NCBI GenBank assembly: GCA_000824825.2
Contig: LM655175.1
Coordinates: forward strand, 125,936-189,935
Source: Mesorhizobium sp. ORS 3324
Lineage (GTDB): Bacteria > Pseudomonadota > Alphaproteobacteria > Rhizobiales > Rhizobiaceae
Reading direction: 5' to 3'
Length of the DNA: 64,000 bases
Below the pieces are notes generated by a model. It was given only the letters and a program-made list of their open reading frames with translations, was not told the DNA's origin and searched no databases. Shown piece after piece: positions 56,281 to 64,000 of the stretch. Position 1 is the first letter of the stretch, and every line of letters starts with the position of its first letter. The translations under genes were made by a program, and so were the position numbers.

Positions 56281-56301
56281 CCAAAGCTCGATATCGAAAA
56301 G

Positions 56302-56329
56302 AAAAGGCGGCGCTCCGGCGCCGCCTTTC
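56302..56329 (+). terminator. Terminator of rpoH
   Basis: AAAGGCGGCGC and GCGCCGCCTTT around TCCG, followed by TTTCTTG; 22 bp after the rpoH stop. Confidence 0.88.
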
Positions 56330-56349
56330 TTGTGTGGACGGCTCTGCGG

Positions 56350-56479
56350 GCTGAGATTCAGGTCAGCCCGAGCCGAAAATGGTGGCTTCCGAGAACCGGC
56401 GCGGAGCGTACTTAAAGTACGTGAGCACCGGAAGCGCAGGAAGCCGCCATTTGCAGGCCGGGATCACCTGAATATCAGC
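56350..56479. repeat. Nested palindromic mosaic element R5, copy 2
   Basis: Same concentric layout as 16817-16944: outer GCTGAGATTCAGGT/ACCTGAATATCAGC, inner GAGAACCGG and GAGCGTACTTAAAGTACGTG identical in the core. It overlaps the last five bases of the peroxiredoxin gene, including its stop codon. Confidence 0.82.
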
Positions 56480-57137
56480 TTGCCGAGGGCTGCTTGGTCT
56501 TCCTCAGATACGGCAGCACCGCGTCGTAGGCGCCGAAGCGCTTGATCGCATCTTCGTTGGAGACGGCGGCGGTGATGATGACATCCTCGCCCTGCTTCCA
56601 GTTCGCCGGCGTCGCCACCTGGTGCTTGGCCGTCAGCTGGACGGAATCGATGACGCGCAGGATCTCGTCGAAGTTGCGGCCCGTGGTCATCGGATAGGTC
56701 AGCACCAGTTTGATCTTCTTGTCCGGGCCGATGACGTAGACCGAACGCACGGTCTGGTTATCGGCCGGCGTACGGCCTTCCGAAGTGTCGCCGGCGCTCG
56801 CCGGCAGCATCTCGTAAAGCTTGGCGACCTTGAGGTCCTTGTCGCCGATCAGCGGATAGTTCACCGTTTGCCCGGTCGCGGTCTTGATGTCGGCATGCCA
56901 CTTCTCGTGGCTCGATACCGGATCGACCGAAATGCCGATGATCTTGACGTTGCGCTTCCTGAATTCGCCTTCCAGTCCGGCCATCGTGCCGAGTTCGGTT
57001 GTGCAGACCGGCGTGAAGTCTTTCGGATGGCTGAAAAGCACCGCCCAGCCGTCACCGATCCACTGGTGGAAATTGATCGTTCCCTGCGTGGTGTCGGCGG
57101 TGAAGTCCGGCGCGATATCGTTGATACGAAGGCTCAT
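56475..57137 (-). CDS. 1-Cys peroxiredoxin (Prx6 type)
   Basis: 220 residues. The peroxidatic Cys is in HPKDFTPVCTTELGTMAGL (about residue 48); a resolving Cys is absent, which places it with Prx6. The C-terminal half has IRSVYVIGPDKKIKLVLTYP-like sequence of that group. It reduces hydroperoxides in the cytosol. AGGGAGC precedes ATG 57137; an upstream in-frame start (57173) is less likely. The R5 repeat overlaps the stop codon. Confidence 0.92.
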   Translation of the reverse strand: MSLRINDIAPDFTADTTQGTINFHQWIGDGWAVLFSHPKDFTPVCTTELGTMAGLEGEFRKRNVKIIGISVDPVSSHEKWHADIKTATGQTVNYPLIGDKDLKVAKLYEMLPASAGDTSEGRTPADNQTVRSVYVIGPDKKIKLVLTYPMTTGRNFDEILRVIDSVQLTAKHQVATPANWKQGEDVIITAAVSNEDAIKRFGAYDAVLPYLRKTKQPSAS

Positions 57138-57273
57138 GACGTGCTCCCTTACCCTGTGACATGCCGCCGGCACGGGCCAACCCGTCCGGCTCGGCTCAGC
57201 CTTCTATACCGCCGGGCGGTTCTGTTCAAAAGGCTTGTCTCTGCCGGCCTGCTGGAAGCAGCGGAAAAATTTC

Positions 57274-57292
57274 GTCTTTTCCTGGAAAAGAC
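57274..57292 (-). terminator. Hairpin after zapA
   Basis: GTCTTTTCC and GGAAAAGAC around one base; on the minus strand it is followed by GAAATTTTTCC. AT-rich but perfect, 48 bp after the zapA stop. Confidence 0.5.
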
Positions 57293-57339
57293 AGCAGGAA
57301 TTTCTGTAGCGGGTGCTGGACAGCTGAATGAGGCGCTTT

Positions 57340-57705
57340 TTAGGCCTTCTTTATCGCCAGCGTCGCCGCCAGATCTTCCATGCGCTGCGCGAGCGCTGCG
57401 AGCGCCGTGGTCAGCACGCTGTCGTTCTTGTCGGCCTTGATCAGCGCCTCGTCGCGCGTCTTGCGCAGCGTGAGCACCTCGCTTTCCATGCCCTTGACCC
57501 GCTTCGTGAGTTCCGAGAGCTCATCCATCACCATGATGCCGGCCATCACCGTCAGCCGCTGGTCTCCGATCTCGCCGAAGGAATCCTTCAAGTGCATGAC
57601 ATAGCGGTCGAAGCGCTCAGCGAGGTCGATCAGATGCTCCTCCTGGCCCTCGTCGCAGGCCATCCGATACTGCTTGCCATCGATGGAAACCGTGACCTGT
57701 GCCAT
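57340..57705 (-). CDS. zapA: Cell division protein ZapA
   Basis: 121 residues. The ZapA domain is clear: MAQVTVSIDGKQYRMACDEGQEEHLIDLAERFDRYVMHL and the MAGIMVMDELSEL helix, followed by a coiled coil (ESEVLTLRKTRDEALIKADK). ZapA bundles FtsZ at the septum. It follows the DUF4164 gene by 4 bp, a pairing usual in Rhizobiales. Confidence 0.92.
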   Translation of the reverse strand: MAQVTVSIDGKQYRMACDEGQEEHLIDLAERFDRYVMHLKDSFGEIGDQRLTVMAGIMVMDELSELTKRVKGMESEVLTLRKTRDEALIKADKNDSVLTTALAALAQRMEDLAATLAIKKA

Positions 57706-57709
57706 TGGC

Positions 57710-57982
57710 CTACCTGTCGAGAACCGCGCGGATGGTTTCCATGGCGGTCACCAGCCGGCGCGACACTTCCTTGTTGGCATCCTCGAGCCGTTCGGCGCGA
57801 GCCTCGGAATTGTCGAGCTCCTGCGCCAGCCGCGAGCGGTCGGCGTTCATGCGCTGCACCTCGGCTTCGGCTTCGGAATAGTCGCGCTCGTGCTCGAGCC
57901 GCGCCGCGACGGCATTTTCGAGCCCTTCCATGGCCTTGCCGAGCCTGGCGATGACTTCCTTGAGGGTCGTTTCCCCGGTCAT
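57710..57982 (-). CDS. DUF4164 coiled-coil protein
   Basis: 90 residues, nearly all a heptad-repeat coiled coil (LKEVIARLGKAMEGLENAVA to ARAERLEDANKEVSRRLVTA). DUF4164 family by length and by the adjacent zapA gene; likely a cell-division partner, but that is inference. Confidence 0.85.
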   Translation of the reverse strand: MTGETTLKEVIARLGKAMEGLENAVAARLEHERDYSEAEAEVQRMNADRSRLAQELDNSEARAERLEDANKEVSRRLVTAMETIRAVLDR

Positions 57983-58256
57983 GGCCTTCGTCCTATGCCC
58001 TGCCCATCACCGAATCGCTCGCGTTCAGAACGCGTTATCCTGGAAAGATTAGGCGCCGGGTGAAGCGCGCGTCAATAAAGCTCTCGTGACTGTCCCCCGC
58101 TAACGCTAATGGAGCGCGCCCGACTCCATCACAAGCCCGGCAAAAGCCGACCGATTTGTTGACTAAAAGGCCGCGCCTGCTATGTGTCGCGGCATCTTTC
58201 CAAGGGCTCTCCCCAAGGGCGCTCCCAAGGCTCCAACCCCTACTTCCGGAGGAAGC

Positions 58257-60248
58257 ATGACATCGCGTGAACAACATGATCGGATGGCCAATGCGATCCG
58301 TTTCCTTTCCATGGACGCCGTCGAGAAGGCGAATTCTGGCCACCCCGGCCTGCCGATGGGCTGCGCCGACATCGCCACCGTGCTGTTCACCCGCTTCCTG
58401 AAATTCGACGCCAAGGCCCCGCACTGGGCCGACCGCGACCGCTTCATCCTGTCGGCCGGCCACGGCTCGATGCTGCTCTATTCGCTCCTCTACCTCACCG
58501 GCTACGAGGACATGACGATCGACCAGATCAAGAATTTCCGGCAGGTCGGATCGAGGACCGCCGGCCATCCCGAATACGGCCATGCCGCCGGCATCGAGAC
58601 CACTACGGGTCCGCTCGGCCAGGGCCTTGCCAACTCGGTCGGCTTCGCGCTCGGCGAGCGCATCATGAACGCCGCCTTCGGCAACGACCTCGTCAACCAC
58701 TACACCTATGTGCTGGCCGGCGACGGCTGCCTGATGGAAGGCGTTAGCCAGGAAGCGATCACGCTCGCCGGCCATCTCAAGCTCAACAAGCTGATCGTCT
58801 TCTGGGACAACAACAACATCTCGATCGACGGCCCGGTCTCGCTCGCCGACAACACCGACCAGGTCGCCCGCTTCCGGGCCTGCGGCTGGAACGCCAGCCA
58901 TATCGACGGCACAGATCCGGAAGCGATCGCCTACGCCATCGAGGCGGCGCGCCATTCCGACAAGCCGACCATGATCGCGTGCAAGACGACCATCGGCTTC
59001 GGCGCCCCGACCAAGGCCGGCACCAACAAGGCGCATGGCTCGCCGCTCGGCGCCGAGGAAATCGCCGGTGCCCGCAAGTTCTTCAATTGGGAGTCGCCGC
59101 CCTTCGAGGTGCCGGCCGACATCCTCGACGCCTGGCGCGCTGCCGGCAAGGCCGGCGCCAAGGCGCGCGCCGATTGGGAAGGCCGGCTCGCCAAGGCCGA
59201 CGCCACGCTGAAGGGCGAATTCGAGCGCCGCCTCGCCGGCAAGCTGCCGGGCAATTTCGATGCCGTGATCAGCGAATACAAGAAGAAGCTCTCGGTCGAC
59301 AAGCCGAAGGTTGCCACCCGCAAGTCCTCGGAAATGGCGCTGGAAGTGATCAACGGCACGGTTCCCGAAACCATCGGCGGCTCGGCTGACCTCACCGGCT
59401 CCAACAACACCAAGACCAGCCAGACCAAGAACATCACGTCGGACGACTATGGCCAGCGCTATGTCCACTACGGCATCCGCGAGCACGGCATGGCGGCGGC
59501 GATCAACGGGCTGACGCTGCATGGCGGCCTCATCGCCTATGGCGGCACCTTCCTCTGCTTCTCCGACTATGCCCGCCCGTCGATGCGCCTTGCCTCGCTG
59601 ATGGGCATCCGCTCGATCTTCGTCATGACGCATGACTCGATCGGCCTCGGCGAGGACGGCCCGACCCACCAGCCGGTCGAGCATCTGGCAGCCCTTCGCG
59701 CCATTCCGAACCACAACGTGTTCCGCCCGGCCGATGCCGTTGAGACTGCGGAATGCTGGCAGCTGGCGTTGAAGTCCGAAAAGACGCCTTCGACGCTGGC
59801 GCTGACCCGCCAGAACCTGCCGACCGTGCGCACCGAGTTCAGCGAGAACAACCTCAGCGCGTCCGGCGCCTATGAGCTCGCCGCGGCAAACGGCGAGGCC
59901 GCCGTGACGATCTTCGCCACGGGCTCGGAGGTGGAGGTTGCCCTCGGCGCCCGCGAGCTGCTCGAGAAGCACGGCCACCCGACCCGCGTCGTCTCGGTGC
60001 CCTGCTTCGAGCTGTTCGAACAGCAGAGTGAGGACTATCGCCGGAAGACGATCGGCAATGCCAAGGTGAAGGTGGCCATCGAGGCCGGCGTCCGCCAGGG
60101 CTGGGACCACATCATCGGCACCGACGGCATCTTCATCGGCATGACCGGCTTCGGCGCCTCCGGCTCGATCGAGCAGCTCTACCCGCATTTCGGCATCACT
60201 GCCGAGGCGGCGGCAAAGGCAGTGGAAGCACGCCTGCACAGCAAGTGA
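58257..60248 (+). CDS. tkt: Transketolase
   Basis: 663 residues, normal length. The thiamine diphosphate site is visible in [28 protein letters not shown] (the GDG...N motif) and [11 protein letters not shown]; the pyrimidine domain has [12 protein letters not shown] and [14 protein letters not shown]. It moves two-carbon units in the pentose phosphate or Calvin cycle. CCGGAGGAAGC precedes ATG 58257; earlier in-frame starts are not needed. Divergent from zapA, followed by gap. Confidence 0.97.
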   Translation: MTSREQHDRMANAIRFLSMDAVEKANSGHPGLPMGCADIATVLFTRFLKFDAKAPHWADRDRFILSAGHGSMLLYSLLYLTGYEDMTIDQIKNFRQVGSRTAGHPEYGHAAGIETTTGPLGQGLANSVGFALGERIMNAAFGNDLVNHYTYVLAGDGCLMEGVSQEAITLAGHLKLNKLIVFWDNNNISIDGPVSLADNTDQVARFRACGWNASHIDGTDPEAIAYAIEAARHSDKPTMIACKTTIGFGAPTKAGTNKAHGSPLGAEEIAGARKFFNWESPPFEVPADILDAWRAAGKAGAKARADWEGRLAKADATLKGEFERRLAGKLPGNFDAVISEYKKKLSVDKPKVATRKSSEMALEVINGTVPETIGGSADLTGSNNTKTSQTKNITSDDYGQRYVHYGIREHGMAAAINGLTLHGGLIAYGGTFLCFSDYARPSMRLASLMGIRSIFVMTHDSIGLGEDGPTHQPVEHLAALRAIPNHNVFRPADAVETAECWQLALKSEKTPSTLALTRQNLPTVRTEFSENNLSASGAYELAAANGEAAVTIFATGSEVEVALGARELLEKHGHPTRVVSVPCFELFEQQSEDYRRKTIGNAKVKVAIEAGVRQGWDHIIGTDGIFIGMTGFGASGSIEQLYPHFGITAEAAAKAVEARLHSK

Positions 60249-60257
60249 GCCATTGCG

Positions 60258-60290
60258 TGTCGCTCAAACGCGCACAACGGTTGAGCGACA
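60258..60290 (+). terminator. Stem-loop between tkt and gap
   Basis: TGTCGCTCAA and TTGAGCGACA, 10 bp perfect, 13-nt loop, 10 bp after the tkt stop. No U-tract, so it could be an operator for gap as well as a processing or termination hairpin. Confidence 0.5.
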
Positions 60291-60455
60291 TATAGAAGCA
60301 GGAAGGCTCCGGTCCGGCGAAATCATTCAACGGGTTGCGCCGGGCTGGACCAACCTAATCGATTTAAACTTGGGCTTCTGCGGCTGGATTCTTTGCCCGC
60401 CCGCCGTTATGAAGGCGCGGGACCATCCGCTTTCCAGCCCCCTAGGGAGAGAAAA

Positions 60456-61466
60456 ATGACCGTCAGAGTTGCCATCAACGGATTTGGCCGCATCGGCCGC
60501 AACATCCTGCGCGCCATCCACGAATCCGGCCGCAAGGATATCGAGGTCGTCGCCGTCAACGACCTCGGCCCGGTCGAGACCAATGCGCATCTCTTGCGCT
60601 ACGACAGCGTGCATGGCCGCTTCCCGCATGAAGTGACGGTCGACGGCGACCAGATCTCCGTTGGCGCGGAGAAGTTCAAGGTCACAGCCATCAAGGATCC
60701 GACCCAACTGCCCTGGAAGGAGCTCGGCGTCGACATCGCGCTCGAATGCACCGGCATCTTCACGGCCCGCGACAAGGCAGCCGCGCATCTGACCGCTGGC
60801 GCCAAGCGCGTCATCGTCTCGGCCCCGTCCGACGGCGCCGATCTCACGGTGGTCTACGGCATCAACCACGACAAACTGAGCAAGGACCACATCGTCATCT
60901 CCAACGCGTCCTGCACCACCAACTGCTTGGCGCCGCTTGCCGCCGTGCTGCACGAGACCGTCGGCATCGAGAAGGGCATGATGACGACGATCCATTCCTA
61001 CACTGGCGACCAGCCGACTCTGGACACCATGCACAAGGATCTCTACCGCGCCCGCGCAGCTGCGCTGTCGCAGATCCCGACCTCGACCGGTGCCGCCAAG
61101 GCGATCGGCCTCGTGCTGCCCGACCTCAAGGGCAAGCTCGACGGCATCTCGATCCGCGTGCCGACCCCGAATGTCTCCGTCGTCGACCTCAAGTTCGTCG
61201 CCAAGCGCTCGACCACCGCGCAGGAGATCAACGAGGCGCTGATCGCCGCCTCCAAGGGCAAGCTGAAGGGCGTGCTCTCGGTCACCCATCACCCGAACGT
61301 GTCGATCGACTTCAACCACGATCCGCATTCCTCGATCGCGGCGCTCGACCAGACCAAAGTCATGGACGGCAACCTGGTTTCGGTCCTGTCCTGGTACGAC
61401 AACGAATGGGGCTTCTCGAACCGCATGGGCGACACGGCGGTTGCCTTCGGCAAGACCATCGCCTGA
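60456..61466 (+). CDS. gap: Type I glyceraldehyde-3-phosphate dehydrogenase
   Basis: 336 residues. NAD-binding [17 protein letters not shown], active-site [19 protein letters not shown] (Cys about 153), and [15 protein letters not shown] are all standard. AGGGAGAGAAAA precedes ATG 60456. It follows tkt by 207 bp. phosphoglycerate kinase, often the next gene in rhizobia, does not follow here. Confidence 0.97.
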   Translation: MTVRVAINGFGRIGRNILRAIHESGRKDIEVVAVNDLGPVETNAHLLRYDSVHGRFPHEVTVDGDQISVGAEKFKVTAIKDPTQLPWKELGVDIALECTGIFTARDKAAAHLTAGAKRVIVSAPSDGADLTVVYGINHDKLSKDHIVISNASCTTNCLAPLAAVLHETVGIEKGMMTTIHSYTGDQPTLDTMHKDLYRARAAALSQIPTSTGAAKAIGLVLPDLKGKLDGISIRVPTPNVSVVDLKFVAKRSTTAQEINEALIAASKGKLKGVLSVTHHPNVSIDFNHDPHSSIAALDQTKVMDGNLVSVLSWYDNEWGFSNRMGDTAVAFGKTIA

Positions 61467-61491
61467 TCCAAGGCGCTACTTTACAATCGAG

Positions 61492-61517
61492 ACGCCCGGC
61501 TTCGGCCGGGCGTTTTT
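61492..61517 (+). terminator. Terminator of gap
   Basis: ACGCCCGGC, loop TTCG, GCCGGGCGT, then TTTTT: a classic strong terminator 25 bp after the gap stop. Confidence 0.92.
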
Positions 61518-61563
61518 CGTTGACGAAGCCATCCCGCTAAGCTCCAGCGATTGCTCCGAGCCG

Positions 61564-62709
61564 TCATTCAGGCCCAACCGGCCCGTCATAGCGGGCGCGC
61601 GGCCTGATCGGCCTGTTGCTGGTCACCTGCTCGATGGCATGCGCCGTCCAGCCGACGCTGCGGGCGAGCGCGAACAGGCGCAAGGGCGCGTCGGCCGGCA
61701 GACGCAGGCTCCGCGTCAGCGCGGCCAGCGCGAAATCGACATTCGGATGCAGGCCGGTCGCGGCAAGCACAGCGTCGCGCAGCCGCAACAGGCCGTCGTC
61801 GATCTCGACATCGGGCAGCAGGGCTTCACCTCGCGGATCGCCTTCGGGATAGAGCTGATGGCCGAAGCCGGGCAGCGGCCGGTCGTGGGCGAGCCAGCGC
61901 GTAATCGCCTCGTCCGGTCCCAGCCGCTCCGCATCCACGACAAGGGCGATCGCGGCGGTGCCCGCGCCGCCGTGGCGCGGGCCTGTAAGCGTGGCGAGGC
62001 CGGCAAGCAGGCAGGCCGCGATCGGCGCGCCGGTGGAAGCGGCGACGCGCGCGGCGAAGGTCGAGGCGTTGAGCTCGTGATCGGCAAGCAGCACCAGCGC
62101 CTTGCGGATGAGATCGGCGCCGGCGGCGTCGACCGACCAGCCGCGAGCCAGCCTTTCATGCACCGGCGCCGCCCCCGGGCCTGCGCCAAGGGATGTCGCG
62201 AGCACGCTGGTCGCGCTGGCGCCGTCCTGCTCCAGCATGGCTGGCCTGCGGCCGAGCGAAGGCCAGCCCTCGGCGGCGAGCGCCGAGAGCCGCGCGAAGG
62301 CGGTTGGGGTGCCGCTCTCCCGAACGGTCGAAACGGTCAGCGAAGCAAAGGAGACAGGAGCGTCGGAGGCCCAAAGCAGGCCTGCGGTTTCCTCCAGCGT
62401 CGCGGTGGTCGCAAGCGCTACGGCGTCTTGGCCGCGATAGACGAGGCGGCCATGCAGCACCGTCGAGATGGCGGTGGTGATCGCGGGCTCGCCCCAGGCG
62501 AAGGCGCTCTCGGCGATCGCCTGCGGGCTGCGTCCGCATGCGCGGCGGGTGGCGAGCGCGGCAATGTCGTCGGCTCGGTACTGGCTGCGGCGCGGGTCTG
62601 CCTCGTCCGGCCGCATGCCGATGCGACCGCGGCTGACATAGGCATAGAGCGTCTGCGGCCGCACGTTGAGCCGCGCCAGCGCTTCCTCCCGGGTCAGCCA
62701 TTCGGACAT
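61564..62709 (-). CDS. Citrate synthase-family protein with N-terminal helix-turn-helix domain
   Basis: 381 residues. Residues about 1-60 form a MerR/excisionase-like DNA-binding domain (SEWLTREEALARLNVRPQTLYAYVSRGRIG, then SQYRADDIAALATRR). The rest is a citrate-synthase fold with the active-site regions DHELNASTFAARVAAS (His), GPRHGGAG and LPGFGHQLYPEGDPRG (His), and the Asp in HPNVDFALAAL. It probably still binds acyl-CoA and oxaloacetate, perhaps also DNA. ATG 62709; GGCAGCG upstream is weak. Divergent, 92 bp from a second citrate synthase gene. Confidence 0.85.
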   Translation of the reverse strand: MSEWLTREEALARLNVRPQTLYAYVSRGRIGMRPDEADPRRSQYRADDIAALATRRACGRSPQAIAESAFAWGEPAITTAISTVLHGRLVYRGQDAVALATTATLEETAGLLWASDAPVSFASLTVSTVRESGTPTAFARLSALAAEGWPSLGRRPAMLEQDGASATSVLATSLGAGPGAAPVHERLARGWSVDAAGADLIRKALVLLADHELNASTFAARVAASTGAPIAACLLAGLATLTGPRHGGAGTAAIALVVDAERLGPDEAITRWLAHDRPLPGFGHQLYPEGDPRGEALLPDVEIDDGLLRLRDAVLAATGLHPNVDFALAALTRSLRLPADAPLRLFALARSVGWTAHAIEQVTSNRPIRPRARYDGPVGPE

Positions 62710-62801
62710 GCGTCGCTGCCTTACATTGATTCTATTGATCAAGATTGATGCATTGATTGCGCAGCATTAATTGCGATGCTCGAAAGATCAAGGAGACGGT
62801 C
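62710..62801. promoter_or_regulatory. Divergent promoter region of the two citrate-synthase paralogues
   Basis: A 92-bp, AT-richer segment containing TTGATTCTATTGATCAAGATTGATGCATTGATTGC. TTGAT/ATCAA words recur several times (62729-62760); TTGATCAA at 62740-62747 is a perfect 8-bp palindrome and a candidate site for the HTH-fused protein. Confidence 0.5.
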
Positions 62802-63887
62802 ATGGCAAACGGGCTCGATGATGTTGTCGCGGCAGACACGGTGCTTTCCGATGTCGACGGCGTCGGCGGACATCTCACCATCCGAGGCCATTCGCTGACG
62901 GAACTGGCCGGCCATTGGCGCTACGCCCAGGTGGTCCGCCTGCTGTTCGACGGCTTCTTCGACGGGCTTCCCGGCGATGGCGAACTGGAAAAGGCGATCG
63001 GCAATGCCCGCGTCGAGGTTTTCGAACGGCTGCGGCCGGCGCTCGCCGAGCTCGTACCGCTCGATATCTACAGCGCCATGCGCGCCGGCATGGCGCTGCT
63101 GCCCGACGGCGACGAGCTTGCCGATGCGCTGAGGCTGATCGTGGCGCCCGCGGTGCTGACGCCGGCCCTGCTGCGACTTGCACGCGGCGAGAAGCCCATC
63201 GCTCCGAATGCGCGCGCCGACCATGCCGCCGACACGCTGCGGATGCTCGGCGGCACCGCATCACCGGCTCTCGCCAAGGCGCTCGACACCTATCTGGTGA
63301 CGGTCTGCGACCACGGGCTCAATGCCTCGACCTTCGCGACGCGCGTGGTGGCGTCGACGCAGGCGGGTTTGACCTCGGCGATCCTGGCCGGGCTCGGCGC
63401 GCTGAAGGGACCGCTGCATGGCGGCGCGCCGGGACCGGTGATCGAGATGCTCGATGCCATCGAGGCCAGCGGCGACGCCGCCGGCTGGCTGCGCGACGAG
63501 ATTGCGCGCGGCGAGCGCATCATGGGCTTCGGCCATCGCATCTACCGCGTGCGCGATCCGCGCGCCGACGTGCTGAAGGCCGTGGTGCGCAAGCTCGGCG
63601 CCAAGAGCCGGACCGGCAGCCGGCTGGCCTTCGCCGAGACGGTGGAGCAGGTGGCGCTCGACGTGCTGCGGGTCGCCAAGCCGCAGCGCTCGATCCAGAC
63701 CAACGTCGAATTCTACACGGCCTTGCTGCTCGAGGCCGCTGGCTTCCCGAAGGAAGCATTCTCCAACGTCTTTGCCGCCGGCCGCGTCGCCGGCTGGATC
63801 GCGCACGCGCGCGAGCAGCAGACGACTGGACGGCTGATCAGGCCACAGTCGCGCTATGTTGGGCCGGTGCCCGATCTCGTCGCCTGA
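62802..63887 (+). CDS. Citrate synthase/methylcitrate synthase family protein
   Basis: 361 residues, shorter than the hexameric housekeeping citrate synthase. Active-site regions: CDHGLNASTFATRVVAST, GPLHGGAPG, and IMGFGHRIYRVRDPRADVL; the last catalytic acid is Glu in QTNVEFYTALLLEA rather than the usual Asp (VDFY), as in some members of this subfamily. AAGGAGACGGTC precedes ATG 62802. It condenses acetyl- or propionyl-CoA with oxaloacetate; which is not decidable here. Confidence 0.88.
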   Translation: MANGLDDVVAADTVLSDVDGVGGHLTIRGHSLTELAGHWRYAQVVRLLFDGFFDGLPGDGELEKAIGNARVEVFERLRPALAELVPLDIYSAMRAGMALLPDGDELADALRLIVAPAVLTPALLRLARGEKPIAPNARADHAADTLRMLGGTASPALAKALDTYLVTVCDHGLNASTFATRVVASTQAGLTSAILAGLGALKGPLHGGAPGPVIEMLDAIEASGDAAGWLRDEIARGERIMGFGHRIYRVRDPRADVLKAVVRKLGAKSRTGSRLAFAETVEQVALDVLRVAKPQRSIQTNVEFYTALLLEAAGFPKEAFSNVFAAGRVAGWIAHAREQQTTGRLIRPQSRYVGPVPDLVA

Positions 63888-63950
63888 CAGCGCGGATCGG
63901 TGGCCATTGCACCACGTAAACGTTCGGGATTGGCCGAAGCCCTTCGAACT

Positions 63951-63983
63951 TCGTCATTCCAGGGCGTAGACCCTGGAATCCTG
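63951..63983. repeat. Dispersed repeat R2, partial copy at the window end
   Basis: TCGTCATTCCAGGG, CGTAGA, CCCTGGAATCC: the left arm of R2 in short form, itself a hairpin. The remainder may lie beyond the window. Confidence 0.6.
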
Positions 63984-64000
63984 TGTGTTGGTTCAGTGCT

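Noticed and set aside
57138..57339. Possible 6S RNA gene after zapA
   Set aside because: 6S RNA often follows zapA in alphaproteobacteria, but the segment lacks a recognisable long central-bubble hairpin and is followed by a peroxiredoxin gene, not the formyltetrahydrofolate cyclo-ligase gene.
58035..60239. Very long minus-strand open frame opposite tkt (734 codons)
   Set aside because: Shadow frame in GC-rich codons with biased third positions; its translation is rich in Arg, Gly, Asp, His and has no domain, while the plus strand encodes a complete transketolase.

Overview
The window is GC-rich chromosomal DNA of an alphaproteobacterium of the order Hyphomicrobiales (Rhizobiales), most likely Mesorhizobium or a close relative. 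This is inferred from gene content: the PhyR-NepR-EcfG general stress response set, the pstSCAB-phoU-phoB order, an rpoH-type sigma-32, HWE kinases, a ZapA/DUF4164 pair beside tkt-gap, and several dispersed intergenic palindromic repeats typical of these genomes. There is no prophage, transposase, integrase or CRISPR array. About 60 protein genes and one tRNA (Glu, CTC) are supported.

Layout. 1-4.3 kb: end of a ROK-family protein, then a ketone-body/PHB module (3-hydroxybutyrate dehydrogenase divergent from acetoacetate decarboxylase and a patatin-like lipase). 4.7-6.3 kb: low-affinity Pit phosphate transporter. 6.4-11.4 kb: TetR regulator divergent from an RND efflux adaptor and pump. 11.7-17.4 kb: L,D-transpeptidase, small membrane proteins, and a signalling cluster of a degenerate-receiver regulator, an OmpR-type regulator and a GAF-PAS hybrid kinase. 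17.7-24.1 kb: amine oxidase, M19 dipeptidase, an MhqO/MhqD-like quinone-detoxification operon with a GNAT, and a sulfatase/phosphonate monoester hydrolase.

24.2-34.6 kb is the most coherent block: a general stress response (GSR) island. It has phyR divergent from nepR-ecfG, a FAT-GUY-type single-domain receiver, two HWE kinases, and surrounding small envelope/membrane genes (triple PRC-barrel protein, lipid kinase, DUF883-like, holin-X-like, DUF1328). By eye, eight sites with the EcfG promoter pattern GGAAC-N16/17-CGTT lie between 25.6 and 30.7 kb, nearly all directly upstream of these genes; two more lie at 49.3 and 52.8 kb. The island and its regulon are thus physically clustered and autoregulated.

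34.7-39.8 kb: a xylose-type ABC importer (binding protein, permease, half-size ATPase) divergent from a ROK repressor, with a strong palindromic operator candidate between them. 40.1-45.4 kb: pstSCAB-phoU-phoB behind a three-repeat Pho box, without phoR. 45.8-49.2 kb: a large four-PAS hybrid kinase. 49.5-54.1 kb: small lipoprotein and exported genes, a VOC protein with a GST carrying a histone-H1-like tail, an EcfG-promoter-linked small coiled-coil protein, tRNA-Glu, and VOC/membrane genes. 54.1-64 kb: housekeeping genes: RluD-type pseudouridine synthase, rpoH, 1-Cys peroxiredoxin, zapA, tkt, gap, and a divergent pair of citrate-synthase paralogues, one fused to a DNA-binding domain.

Six families of dispersed non-coding repeats occupy the intergenic gaps, several copied two to six times within the window. 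Domain calls and family names come from reading translated sequence and motif recognition; no database search was run.
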